This document shows positions 33,491 through 44,412 of a stretch of 64,000 nucleotides of DNA, piece by piece. The notes beneath the pieces are model-generated. The model was given only the letters and a program-made list of their open reading frames with translations. It was not told where the DNA came from and searched no databases. The position numbers and the translations under genes were made by a program. The DNA is from Hymenopellis radicata (lineage: Eukaryota > Basidiomycota > Agaricomycetes > Agaricales > Physalacriaceae). Position 1 is the first letter of the stretch. Each line of letters starts with the position of its first letter. Location: positions 1 to 64,000 of the forward strand of contig JADNRX010000055.1 in NCBI GenBank assembly GCA_015501595.1, read 5' to 3'.

Positions 33491-34197
33491 TTATTCCTCC
33501 TCCTTCTTTACGCCAACGCCGTACTTTGCGGGATCAGTTCCATGGTAAGGATGATTCACGAAGTTTAACCTAATTTGAGTGAGAAGAGGAAGCAGCGAAT
33601 TTGGGATGCGTACATTGGAATAGCGGCTGGATAACATGTCAGAATTTACAAACAGAGATACGAAATATTATGCACCGAATTTGAGTTGGGCAAAGGCAGA
33701 GTTCTGATGCGCTGCATTCTGGACCCATGGTTGATGAGAAGACTCTCCGTAGAGAGGTTTGCCCTCCTTGGCGCGCTGTGTGAGCTCCTTGAGATCCATT
33801 TCCTCTTCACGCTTGTTCTCCCGCCAGCCCCAGAAACGCACTATGAGATGATGAGAATGCAGATTCAGAAGGGATACGTCGTGATACTCGCTGCTTGAGT
33901 TCTGGTATGCCAGCAAGAAACCGCCGCAAAAGCCGATGAGGCCGCCGACGCGCATGCCTGCACGAAATTGGGTCGGGGTGATGCGGCTTGATGGGTCGAG
34001 CGCCTCTACAAGCCATGGTCAACATGAATACGTCGGGAGAGAGACGGCGTACCCCACAGCCGCCATGCCGCTGGGAAGCCACCAGTCACGACGGCCCAGG
34101 CGGTGTAGTCCTCGGTACGCATGTAGCGCATGACACGGGAGAAATGAGGGTCGGTGTCGATGACCGGGTAGGGCGTCTCTAGCACCTTTTCAGGCAT
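33491..34197 (-). CDS. Complex I 21 kDa accessory subunit (NADH:ubiquinone oxidoreductase)
   Basis: Fungal accessory subunit of mitochondrial complex I. ATG 34197 gives MPEKVLETPYPVIDTDPHFS, then VMRYMRTEDYTAWAVVTGGF in the N-terminal domain. The membrane part is MRVGGLIGFCGGFLLAYQNS and the C-terminal domain is RFWGWRENKREEEMDLKELT, then PWVQNAAHQNSAFAQLKF, and after two introns NFVNHPYHGTDPAKYG with a KKEEE tail. The 54-nt segment 33841-33894 has GC...AG ends and no stop; removing it gives the expected QNS-MRFWGW junction. The frame is open further upstream but without an ATG; the chosen start matches the family's usual N-terminus. It is divergent from the nucleoporin gene. Confidence 0.88.
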
Positions 34198-34350
34198 GTT
34201 GAAGTCGTCGTCGACGTCGGGTAGAGTGGGAAGATGGTCGGGAACAGGTGACTTGATTGCCTTTGTTGTGTCACCAAACAAAGTTGAGCTTGAGAATCCT
34301 TGACTTTAGGCCACCATCGCTGCTCGGGTATTGCTGCCACTTACACGACT
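34198..34350. promoter_or_regulatory. Compact bidirectional promoter (complex I subunit / nucleoporin)
   Basis: Only 153 bases separate the two divergent start codons, so both genes' control elements and 5' leaders must share or overlap this stretch. No TATA box is evident, as is common for housekeeping genes. Confidence 0.5.
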
Positions 34351-36908
34351 ATGAGCGTCACTCGGACGGGATCTTCGAGGCGCCAGCAGCGCAACTACAG
34401 CCCGTATGCCCGTCCCCAACCAAAAAAATCAGTCAGTCCTCTCTTTTCTCACACCTCGAATCGCCGCCAACCTCTGCCACAGGGATGGTCACTCTCAAGC
34501 ATATTCAGCATTTTCAATCCTCTGAGATCGAGGTCTGACGCCAGCGAAGACGCCGACATGCAGTCAGAGTCGGGCTCGGAGCCGGACAGCACGCCAGAGC
34601 CTGAGCCTCAGAACACCCAGCAGACCACACCAGCACATGCCTTGGCAGATGTAGGCCACAGAGTACGCGTCTCTAGCTCTTTAATCCATTTTTTCCCTAA
34701 TTTCATCCCCCAGATGACCCACAATTTGAGCATCAACGGACGCTCATCAACATCAGTCGCGTCGAATCCCTTCAATCGCCCTCTCTCCCTCTCTAGCACT
34801 ACCATACCACCTCCCAGACCATCATCACCCTCGTCCTCATCACATGCTGGCCATCTACTCTCCCTTTCCCCATAGCATCAGAGTCCTCACCCGAAAAAAA
34901 CATTGAACTCGTCACAAAGTTCCTCCAGGACAAACGAAATGGGTCGATTTCAGACGTAGAGAGAGACAGCCTTGTATCATTATTACGGTCTTCTTCTCGT
35001 GAGCATGTCCTGTTTCCTACTGCCAACTGATGTTAACACCAGTTTCAGGTCAACTGCAACAAACAAACACGCGAGAACCATTCCGCTTTACTCACAGCCC
35101 ATCTCCCATGCGCGGCAACTCACCCAATTCGCCGACCACGTCCCAACGACACGATCGATCAGCCTCGCCGACCAAGATGCTGTCCAGGAATCCAAATGGC
35201 AGTTACCGGTGGGATGGCGGTGGGAGTTCCAAGAAGCGTAATCGGTATACGTCGCCTGCTTTCGGACCACGTTCAGCATCAGAACCTTTTGTCTTGAAAC
35301 CGTCTTCTACGGACAATACAAAGACGGACACGAAGCGGAGACGGGTTAGCAACCCCAACGGTGATACTATCTCTCAAGCCAGTGGGTCCTCTGTTACAGC
35401 CCCCAAGACTCCTCGTGCTCCCACTTCCTCTCGCTCTCCTGGTCCCGACCCTTCTCCTACACGCCTTGCAAACGCCTCGATGCTGAACGGCAACATGAGC
35501 CCATCTCGCAGCCCGCCAACCCTGAATGGCAGCTCGTCGACCAAGAGCAATGGGCTAACCATATCCACCTCACGAATGTCAGGTAGATTTACTACTCCAG
35601 CAGTTCCATCTCCCCTCCGCCAGACTTGGGGTCAGTCCTCGCCAGGCTCTACGGGTTCATCGTCACCCGATGCCACACCCCAGAAACAGACGAAAGCGGC
35701 CAACCTCATGGCTGAGCTTATTAAAGAGGCCACGCCTTCCAACAAGTTGGAGATTAGCAATCCATATCAGGCGGCAAGCCCTGCTCGTCCTGTCATTGGT
35801 CGACCCAAACGACCACGAGCCAGCGGCAGAGCCAAGAAGCCTGTTGTCGAGGAGAAGAAAGAGAAGGAATCAGTGTTTACTGCTCAGGCTATCATCGAGG
35901 CCACCGTTCCAAAGGTAAGTCGTACTCTGATTCTACTTTCGTTGCAACTCACTATTGTTTCAGGGGAGCAAACGTTCGCGGCCTCCTTCCTCGCTTCCAC
36001 TCACAAACGGTAACTCTGATATTGAGGAGGTGGAACATGCCAGCAAGAAGGTCAAGCCTACGCTGGGGGTACGAGGCGAACCTCCCGAGCGCGTTAACGC
36101 GCCTCGCAAAGACGTCGATATGGAGCCTCCGAGAACTGAGTCGACTGTCAAGACGGCTGTGCAACCTCCGGCACCTGTGCCTTCCCCCTTCGGCCTGTCG
36201 TTGTCAACGTCCCGCCCTCACTTCGCGATACCCAAGGAGCCGTCGAAACTCCGTTTCAGTTATCAACCTGATAGCTCTCCAGCTACAACACCCTTACCCT
36301 CATCCTCATCCCAACCAACCAGTGAGCAGAGCCAACCTCCTGCAGCACCTGCGACAAACCCTTTCTCCCTTCCTAAAGCTCCATCCCCGCCTCTACCTGT
36401 CACTTCGTCAGAGACTGATCCCAAAGCAGCCGCTCTATCCGCACCCGAAAAGGACGTCCCATATTATGACTTCTCGCGTTGCAAGGTGTCGCCAGCGCCG
36501 CTCAGCGTGGAGGATATGCAAGCGCGCCAGTTCGCGCTCGCAGCTGACGTTTCGACATTGCCTAATGGGTTTGACTTCAAGGTTGGCTCCTCGTCGACTA
36601 AAGTCGTTGAGAGTTCGCCTGCTCCACCCAAGTCCTTCAATTGGGCTGCTGCTGGAATCAAACCGCCGACAGGGAAATGGGTCTGCTCGTCGTGCCATTT
36701 GAGCCACGAGCCGCCGAAGCAAGCCAAGTGCCCTGTCTGCGAAGAGCCCCAAGAGATGCCTGCGGCTGAAGCTCCGAAAGCATTCAACTGGGCCGGAGCG
36801 GGGTTGGCTGCTCCTCAGAAGAGTGCTGACAAGTGGACGTGCGGTATGTGTGGTTGCTCGAGCGCCGCGGCCGCCACGAAATGTTCAGTATGCGAGGCTC
36901 CTCGGTGA
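34351..36908 (+). CDS. Nucleoporin-like protein with two RanBP2-type zinc fingers
   Basis: Probable nuclear-basket nucleoporin (Nup153/Nup1/Nup60-like). ATG 34351 gives the basic start MSVTRTGSSRRQQRNYSPYA, a possible amphipathic helix (GWSLSSIFSIFNPL), and an acidic patch. A conserved helix IELVTKFLQDKRNGSISDVE leads to REPFRFTHSPSP, typical of basket nucleoporins. A long Ser/Pro/Thr-rich disordered middle follows, then two C-terminal fingers: KWVCSSCHLSHEPPKQAKCP and KWTCGMCGCSSAAAATKC, each W-x-C-x2-C-x10-C-x2-C and each preceded by a FNWA(A/G)AG repeat. Linking the first exons to the IELVTK exon needs either a 41-nt intron starting near 34756 or a one-base shift; I could not decide. Confidence 0.82.
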
Positions 36909-36996
36909 TAAACGGACTGGATGATTTTGCATTTTTTACATTTGGTATTAGTTGATGATTCAACTACAGTCATATTGTGATGTACCGTAAAGTAGT

Positions 36997-37155
36997 TTAC
37001 ATTTTCTCAGAACTCAGAACTGTGGCGGAGTTTCCATGAAGGATCTCTGTCGAATTTGCTTCCGTATTGTTTTTAATCCGCTCGAGCATGGCTGTATACT
37101 CCTGGTACGCGTCGAGAATGAGGGCAAGGTCACGATCCTCAATTACACGCGGCAT
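36997..37155 (-). CDS. Possible 52-residue protein
   Basis: Minus-strand frame from ATG 37155 to TAA 36997: MPRVIEDRDLALILDAYQEY, then a Lys/Asn/Glu-rich helix-like stretch ending SSEKM. It is amphipathic and could form a short coiled coil. A TATAAAT lies 37-43 bases upstream of the ATG, an unusually good promoter placement for such a short frame. An intron acceptor (tctcag) directly before the ATG leaves open that this is the last exon of something longer. No family recognised; it sits between the nucleoporin and the Crinkler-like gene. Confidence 0.35.
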   Translation of the reverse strand: MPRVIEDRDLALILDAYQEYTAMLERIKNNTEANSTEILHGNSATVLSSEKM

Positions 37156-37191
37156 CACTGAGACAGGTCAAGTTGTGGCGCCGGCGCCGTA

Positions 37192-37198
37192 TTTATAC
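37192..37198 (-). promoter_or_regulatory. TATA box upstream of the possible 52-residue gene
   Basis: TATAAAT on the minus strand, followed by a GC-rich palindromic ggcgccggcgcc and then the ATG about 40 bases on. This supports transcription toward 37155, but no transcript is known to me. Confidence 0.4.
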
Positions 37199-37496
37199 AA
37201 GCGCGTCGCATCAGTAGATCACGCTGTCCCACTCTCCAGCGATGTGTACGGCCAGCACGCAGCATGGCAATCGGTATGCCCACACCAAATCAAAGTACAT
37301 ATGCATCCAGGTTAATTTGTAGAAAGCCACGCTCGATGTTCGCATGGCAAAGACCCGTTAGAGCAAGCATGACGGCTTTCCGCTGTCTCCCGACAAGAAG
37401 CCATGAAAAAGAAATCTCTCTTAAGATGTCAAATGCGCGATGCAGAACAAGAGACAATATAGAATTAAACAGAAGAAACACTAGTACATAAGAGCA

Positions 37497-39387
37497 TCAA
37501 ATGTTGGTGAATCCGTGCTGGTAGTGGAATGTGTACCCAACAACGACGAAGGTTGAAAGCTGCTGATGAGCAACATCAGTATGCGTGATACCCAGCACCT
37601 TGCTCAGGTCATGCGAGTCCAACTGCTGTAGGTCCTTAAGTGTTCTCTCAGCCTGGGCCATGACCTTCTTTACACGCTCCCTCTGGGTCCCGATGAGACA
37701 ATACACCACCTGCTCAAACCCATTCACGTTGACGTTCACTCCCTTTGGCAGTCGGGCCATGATTCTCAACATCGTCCCAAAGTTACGAGGATATGATTCA
37801 CCAAGAGTAGTTTGGAGAAGGCCGAGTTTCTTCTCAGTTACGAGAATGGCATCCACGGCCGCGAAACTGCCCGATTGAGGCTGGAGGTACAATGGGCGAT
37901 TGTCGACCTGCTCAGACTCGGAAGAAAAGTTGGCGGCTTTGCCGAAAAGACGCACTGTGCCGGCGATATAATCAGCACCGAAAACGTGTGGGACCCGCAC
38001 AGTATGACTGGCGAGTGACCAGTGCATCATTCGTTCAACTAGCCTCCCGGCTACGTCGCGGCTGGAGCTAATGTCAAGGGCCGCAGCCAGCTGGCCTTGT
38101 AGCCTCTTGAGGCGGTTCCCTGCGAGCTCGAACATCCGCTGGGCGATGGCGATAGAAAGATACTGCACTTGATAGTCTGTCCTTTGGAAGGAAACTCGAC
38201 CTGATGCTTTGTCGATCACGACTGCAGGCTGGATAAGGAACACCCGATGAACGGGCTGCTTGCCGTCGCTGCTACCATCCAGCGTGAAACCAAAGGTGTT
38301 GCAACTAAGAACAGCCCGGATGTCATTTTCGAGGGACTGCTGTGTCGGGAGAGGCTGGGCATCAAAAAGACATCTTGCCACTGGCCCTCCTCTATCAAGC
38401 CTGTCTTTGATGACCTTGTGAGGAATCTCGAATCGTTTTCTATTGTTGTCAGCATAGATGGATCCTCAAAGATGGATGGAACAAACGTTGCAGCAGCAAT
38501 CTCCTTATTTGTCCATGCTTTCATGAACCATGGTTCTGCGCCGAAGTGTTTTATGAAGCGTTTCATGGCAAGCTCCTGCGGCGAGGAGGTCCAAACAATG
38601 CAATGGGCACTGCGGACTACGAGGGGTGGGATCCAGTTCGTGTCTCCACCAGCTAAGTCGATCAGTACCCAGCTTGTCTTGAGAGCTGTTTTTATTTCGG
38701 GATTCTTCTCGAGTTCGTGCCGTGTACGTTGAACACCGTGAGATGAGAAGAAGTATGCGCAGTTGGGGGAGGTAATAAAGAAAACGGATTGCGCAGAGGC
38801 AAGGAGGTACATGAGAATGTACAATGCCCCAAAGCTTTTTCCTGTCCGACACAATGCATGAGCATCAAACCCAGAGCAGAGAGAGCCTACAACTTACCAA
38901 TGCCGGGCTGGCCGGTGAGGAAAAAGCGAACAAAAAATTCGTTGCCCGGACGGCGTTCAGCGCGGAGGCAGGATAGTGCGTGCTCCATAAACAGACGATA
39001 TTCGTCCCTCACTATGAATGTTCCGCGGTCCCTATGAAGGTCTCTTTCGATGTCCAGATAGTTGATGGCGAGGGCTGAACGGGACTCCGTTAGGTCAATA
39101 AAGCGAATCGCCTTGTCCTTGGCACCGCTTTGGGCTTGGGTATCGCCGCCACCTTTCCCTTCGCTGCCATCCACATCCATCGCGTCATCCTCTGTCGCGA
39201 GCCATGTATCGTCCGGTGTCAGGCTTTCAATGAGCTGGAGTAGGGCGGGAGGCTCGCACCGCACGGAGGCCTCTATGAGACCACCCTCTATGGGACCACC
39301 ATCACTGTTGAGTGGCCAAAGTTCATCGTAGAAAGCTTTCTCGTCCCCGGCATCCCATTCGAACCCAGGAAGAAGAGAAACAGCCAT
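37497..39387 (-). CDS. Crinkler/RHS-like P-loop protein, probable one-base frame break
   Basis: Member of a family expanded in mushroom genomes that pairs a P-loop NTPase domain with a C-terminal region, related to Crinkler and retrotransposon-hotspot proteins. ATG 39387 gives MAVSLLPGFEWDAGDEKAFY. A Walker A motif (FFLTGQPGIGKS) is completed across an intron, followed by FGALYILMYLLASAQSVFFI and FFSSHGVQ. A later frame continues FEIPHKVIKDRLDRGGPVAR and about 300 residues to the stop at 37497. Joining SIFEDPS to IYADNNRKRFEIP near 38455-38480 needs a one-base change, since no splice sites fit. The mid-region can be read in two frames for 150 bases, so the frame break could be recent. Function in fungi is not established. 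Confidence 0.7.
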
Positions 39388-40196
39388 GGTGGTTGAGGTA
39401 AGGTAAGTGAGGGTGCCAGATGGGAGGGAGAGGCAGTGCGGTCCGCGTGGTTTCGGGTGGAGGTACCGGCTTGAGGGAGTGGAACCAATACGAGACGGTT
39501 TCCCGAGAAATACGCCACTCGAGACGTGAAGAGGATCGCAAGGACACCCGAGAACTTGGGTGAGAGGCTGAACTGGGACCTGAACGTTTGAACACGGATC
39601 CAGCGAGGGTGGGATGAAAAGAATCGAGTGCCGGTGGTGGTTATGAGCAAGGCGCACGATTCCCTGATCGGGAAATGATCTCAGCTTGAGCTGGTACCTA
39701 CTCTACCACCTTCCTCTCCCTTGCATACGACCATCGCCGACCTCAAAGTCGACGACTTCAAGCCGCGTTGGTCTTTCTATTCTCACCACGCCCTATTCTC
39801 ACCTCGCTTTATCAGAGTCCTCCGAATTCATTGGTGCTCTTGGCACCACGTTTGCTGCATCCAGCGCGGACATTCACTACACCTTTCCTGCAATTAAACC
39901 TGCCTGAGGGAGATTGGTTACTCATTTGTTTCATCCTTTGCTAGTAGAGTTACATGATGGGTTCAAAAACGACAATGGTCACAAGATCGAGCAGTCTTGT
40001 AAGTGCTCTTGATCTCCGGTGCACGCGTGGCAGGAAGGCCAATGGCAAATGTCACTTACCATGAAATACTTCTACCCGACATACCGTAGTAGAGAATCAA
40101 TTATGCATTGCTAAGCGCGGAGTCATTTCTTGTAGGTCGTTACACCGGAAACGCCGCCACATTATGTATAAAGTATCGTACTTGCATCACTTGGCC
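39388..40196. other. Intergenic region with an unassigned open frame
   Basis: About 800 bases between the Crinkler-like start and the CDK7 stop. A plus-strand frame (39686-39907) and an overlapping one in another frame are open but carry nothing I recognise. The 39920-40190 part is AT-rich and without open frames. Confidence 0.4.
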
Positions 40197-41675
40197 TCAG
40201 CTACTCTTGGCAATATGATCTGTAAAGTCAAGCCGCCGGGCAATACTCCGGCTTTTACCATCCTCGTAAGGTGAGGATAGCTTGCGTTTTGGTCGCTTAG
40301 CCTTCACTCCTGGACCAGCCGAGTTCATGTCGACGTTACCATCGACCTCTTCCAACGGCCGAGCCGCTGCCAACTGAGAAGCACATTTTGGTAGCTTGAG
40401 AGGATGCGTGGGGTATGGCAAAGCGGAGAAGTAAGGGTGGTGGAGAGCCTACGGCACTCGCGTTCAGTAAGCATTCAAAGGACACCGTCAATGGCTTACG
40501 TCGATAGCAGTAATCCGTCTTCGCGGCTCGTATATGAGGCATTTGCTCAGTATATTTAGAGCATCTGGGCTCGCAGCTGTAAACAAGTCCCGGAGCGGCG
40601 TCTTGGGGAAATTGCCAACGGGGATGTAGTCGGGCAGTTTGGTGTGTCCCTATCGATACGTGAGTATTGAGAGAGGATAAGTGATATAACCTGAAATAGT
40701 ACCGGCCAATCTGGCTCGGTGGGTGTTCCGAGTGCACGAAAAATGGTTTTCAATTGATCCATATCAGTCTCGCCCGCCAGATAAGGCGTCCGAAGCATGA
40801 GCTCGGCGAATATGCATCCTACTGACCATATATCGACGGCAGTGCTGTAGTAGCGACATCCGAAGAGCAATTCTGGGGGCCGATACCATCTGGCGTATCG
40901 TTCAAGAACTAAGTAACAGTCGGTAACATGTGAACACACCGAGTGATAACCTGACAAGTCATTTTATATCCGGGGTCAGCAAAGTCTCTCGCCAGACCAA
41001 AATCGGCAATCTTTAGTTGACCATCCGACGCAATAAGCAGGTTGTTAGGCTTGAGGTCCTAATGACATAATTTTGAGTCCATTGAACACGGTGCCCGAGA
41101 AGAGTGCACCAACACGATGCAGGACAAAGTTTCTGTGACAGAACTCGAGTCCACGGAAGGTCATCGCCATCCAGCTCTTGATATCCGCGGGCAGAAAGAC
41201 CAAAGATCGGTCCTTTATGATCATTTCCAAGTCGGAATCAAGAAACTCGAGTACGAGATTGAGATTCTTCTTGGAGGAGAAGACGTCGAGTAACTAGAAG
41301 CAAGATCGCGGCTCACTTTATGAAAGGACTATGACAACAAAACTCGCACCTCTATAACATTCTGGTGCTTGAGTTCACGAAGGTATTTGACTTCTCTGAT
41401 AGCAGACATGTCAAGTCCATCCTTGAACTGGCCGACTTTGATCTTTTTGATAGCTATTTTCCGACCGGTCGAAGCCTCTCGTCCTAGAAACTGTTGAACA
41501 GCAAGATTTAGGTTGGCGGAATGACCGACCTCGATATACAACTGCATAAGTACCCTCTCCGACCTTCTGGTCCTTTACCCTATAGCAGAGCTTAACAATA
41601 AACGGGAAGATATTGGGGGACGGAAACGTACCAGCGCTTCTGGCGCTCCGCATTCGCCCTCTCGACCGCGTCCAT
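40197..41675 (-). CDS. KIN28: CDK7/Kin28-type cyclin-dependent kinase of TFIIH
   Basis: Catalytic subunit of the TFIIH/CAK kinase that phosphorylates the RNA polymerase II tail and activates other CDKs. ATG 41675 gives [15 protein letters not shown], spliced to the Gly-rich loop [12 protein letters not shown]. Then come AIKKIKVG (catalytic Lys), the C-helix [12 protein letters not shown], the catalytic loop [12 protein letters not shown] completed across an intron, ADFGLARDF, and the T-loop [19 protein letters not shown] with its Thr. [18 protein letters not shown] and [15 protein letters not shown] close the kinase fold. The basic C-terminal tail ([12 protein letters not shown]) has a nuclear-localisation look. 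The pattern [12 protein letters not shown] and the LKH..VI..LDVF block are typical of CDK7 rather than cell-cycle CDKs. The frame is intact. Confidence 0.94.
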
Positions 41676-42455
41676 TATGACGGTTTTGGGCAAGAGTTAG
41701 TGCCGGCACAACCGGTCCGGGAGAGTTAAATGAAGTTGTCGGCGACGGCCGAACTTCTCTCACCCCGACTTGTCCATCGCGCAGCGAGTTCCTAGCAACT
41801 GTCTCTTATCGATATCCTGGCTCACAGCAACCACCTAGCACGGTAAAAGGATTCTCAAAGTTAAATTCGTAAGGTGTATCGCGGCTGGCGTGGTCAAGGC
41901 GTGGTCGGTCTTTATGTAACTGCTCAAAGAGCTCCAACTCGAAATACGCCGTGTAGGCTCGTGTAGGAATCCACCAAATATCCAGAACGCCCCCGCGTCG
42001 AAGAGGTGTACAATGTCATTCAATTGTTTGAACAGCTGTTTTGATGCCCAGCCGCCGGTCACTTGCGCTCTCTTAATGGTTTGCCGACACTATAACCGAA
42101 GATCCGGTGAATTACGGCCAACTTCAACCTTTGCCTCATCCCGCCAATCTTTTACGGCTTAGTCCAAGTCTCCACTGTCATTTCCCCTATCAGATCGCCT
42201 TGCTTCACCTTTGTTTAGTGGAAACAATCCTATTCCATCGGAAACTGTCCTTCTCACCTGATCTCCTTGTCCCATTCCGTTTAACAAATCCTCGAACACG
42301 CGTGCAGTGGAACCTGTTATCGTTACCATTAAATGTTACTTACCGCCCTGCGGTCATTTCGGTGCTGCTCCTAACCCCGGCCTCGGCGTCTGCTTATTGA
42401 TGTCCAACTTATATTCTACCGCAAGAGTATACAGTGATGTTCACACCTGGTCCTC
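41676..42455. other. Divergent intergenic region
   Basis: About 780 bases between the divergent KIN28-like and NmrA-like starts. Open frames at 41835-42062 (minus) and 42107-42400 (plus) show no recognisable family. Presumed promoters. Confidence 0.45.
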
Positions 42456-43485
42456 ATGTCTGCGCTGACTTCTGTTGCCGTTATTGGGATGAATGATCTT
42501 GGACGACGTGTCGTCGAGGTAGGCGAATACTCTCTACCGATTTCTCAGGGACTTATCTCGCAATCTGTAGCAGCTTCTAGTCAGGAGAGCGTATGTCGTG
42601 GCGCTTCAAAGCCATGGATCCCCGCAGGAGGTCCCAAGAGGATGCAGCGTTGTTCGCGTCGAATATTCTGATCTTGAGGGCATGACGAAGGGTTTCAAGA
42701 ATTACTTTGTCAGTATCGTCGTATGCTGCCTGGATAACGAAGCCACCCACACGCAAGCCATAATCGCACGAGCTGCGAAGGCTGCTGGAGTCACTATTTT
42801 CGTACCGAGCGAGACCTTCCTCCCTCTATCGAGGCCGCTACGTGCTGGCGCAGATACATATCCGCGTGAGGATCACAAAGTCCGGATGTCTGCGAATGCT
42901 CATCTGCTTTCTTCAGAATACTTGAACTCGATAGGGATCCCTACACTTCGAATAGTGGTAAGTAGTCGTATCTTCCCTTTTTCTACCCGTCTGACAATTT
43001 TACAGTCAGGGATATTCATTGAACAGATTCCTTGGCTTGTCTCCTCACCGTACGCGCCCGGGAAGATGGCCCTCGTGGGGTCCGGCGACGTCAAGGCATC
43101 ATTCACGTCGATGATAGATGTTGCAGGTACTGAGATCTTGACACTCAGCGGCCCTCGCTCATTTCGCGTGCCTATAGGATTCCTTGGACACATCCTCATG
43201 ACTTATCCTGCGGATCAGCTTCGTGGACAGGTACTTCATCTTGAAGGCCAGGCCGCTTCTCTCGACGAGATAGCGAGACTGTACAGAAAAGACGTTGTCC
43301 ATCTAAACAGCCTCGATGACCCGTTTGCGACTCGTTTGCAAAACCAGATTGATCGCGGGTTTGGGAGAAGTGGTTGGGACGCTGGTGCCGACGTCGATGG
43401 TCTGTCGGTAGCTTCTAACGCTCTTTGGGAAAACCACAGATGGCGTAGAATTCAAGATGTGCTCCCTGCAACCGCGTTCCGCTAG
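42456..43485 (+). CDS. NmrA-like NAD(P)-binding protein
   Basis: Predicted 309-residue Rossmann-fold protein of the NmrA/atypical short-chain dehydrogenase group. Some members are redox sensors that regulate transcription and others are reductases. Exons 42456-42518, 42571-42957 and 43006-43485 give 310 codons. The N-terminal nucleotide-binding loop is VAVIGMNDLGRRVVE. Then SIVVCCLDNEATHTQAIIAR and AAKAAGVTIFVPSETF match the family's second half of the Rossmann domain, followed by SGIFIEQIPWLVSSPYAPGK and a C-terminal substrate region (YRKDVVHLNSLDDP). The frame is clean. Substrate or regulatory partner cannot be told. Confidence 0.82.
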
Positions 43486-44412
43486 AATCGGTTGCATATG
43501 GTAGAATCTTAACATTGTACGACGGCGTTTCAAATCAGGTCTATTCCAGGCTTTCAGCCACCTGCAGACCTTCGAACTAAGTCGGTAATCTAACGGCCAT
43601 CTCCTCATCCATCGGTAAGCTATTCTCAGGACACGACGTCTTGTGATCCCTTTTCTAATATAGTTCTCGGAAGATTCGGTCACCTATGGCATGAGCGGAT
43701 CTCGTCTCATTGTGCATTTAACCGCTTTCCGGTTAATAACGTTGCGTGCTGAAAATGAAACTCTGTAGGGCGTCCGAGAGCAAACTCGACTTGCCTGATT
43801 CTCCAGAGACCGATGTCGGGCTAGGCGATAAGGCGCCGCCTACGTATGCGAAGATTTCGCTCGTTGGGACGGTGTATCGGGTACGATAGTTTGTTTATCA
43901 GGATCTACTAGGCGTGTCCTGATCCACATCGAAGGCCCACGGAGGGCCCTATGACGCCGTCGATATCGATAAGATAGTTTGCGTTTACTGCCACAGGCAC
44001 GAACTTGCCTTTTCAAGTCTGACAAAGTGCGGCGGACGCTGCTATAAATATGGTTTCGAAAGTCATGCACAATCATGGCAGAATCCGCTCTAGGTTTAGT
44101 AAAAGCTCCATGATGAAACCCGGGCGGTGGCACTTTAGTCAAGACTCAGCCAGGGTGTATGTGGGGGCTCAGTCGGTCTAGTGCTCCAATGCAATGCAAT
44201 TGAATAACGGGAAATGATGGAGCTCTTATGCAAGGAGCAATGCAGCCATGTATCCTCGGGTTGAATTATTCCTCGAAGTATGGAAATGAGCAGCAGCCGC
44301 AAGGGGACCATACGAACAACCGTTTGGTCTGACGCGTAGTACTAGTCGCGCCGCGTCAGATGCAGGCTCTAGCCAAACAAACGCACAGCCACACGCACCC
44401 TTTCGTTCGACC
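43486..44412. other. Intergenic region, nothing recognisable
   Basis: About 930 bases between the NmrA-like stop and the CSN5 start. Minus-strand frames (43303-43683, 43840-44142) have no recognisable content and the first mostly shadows the NmrA-like gene. Confidence 0.5.

Noticed and set aside
35960..36787. Several long frames on both strands overlapping the nucleoporin
   Set aside because: They are out-of-frame readings of a Ser/Pro-rich, GC-rich coding exon; the zinc-finger frame is clearly the real one.
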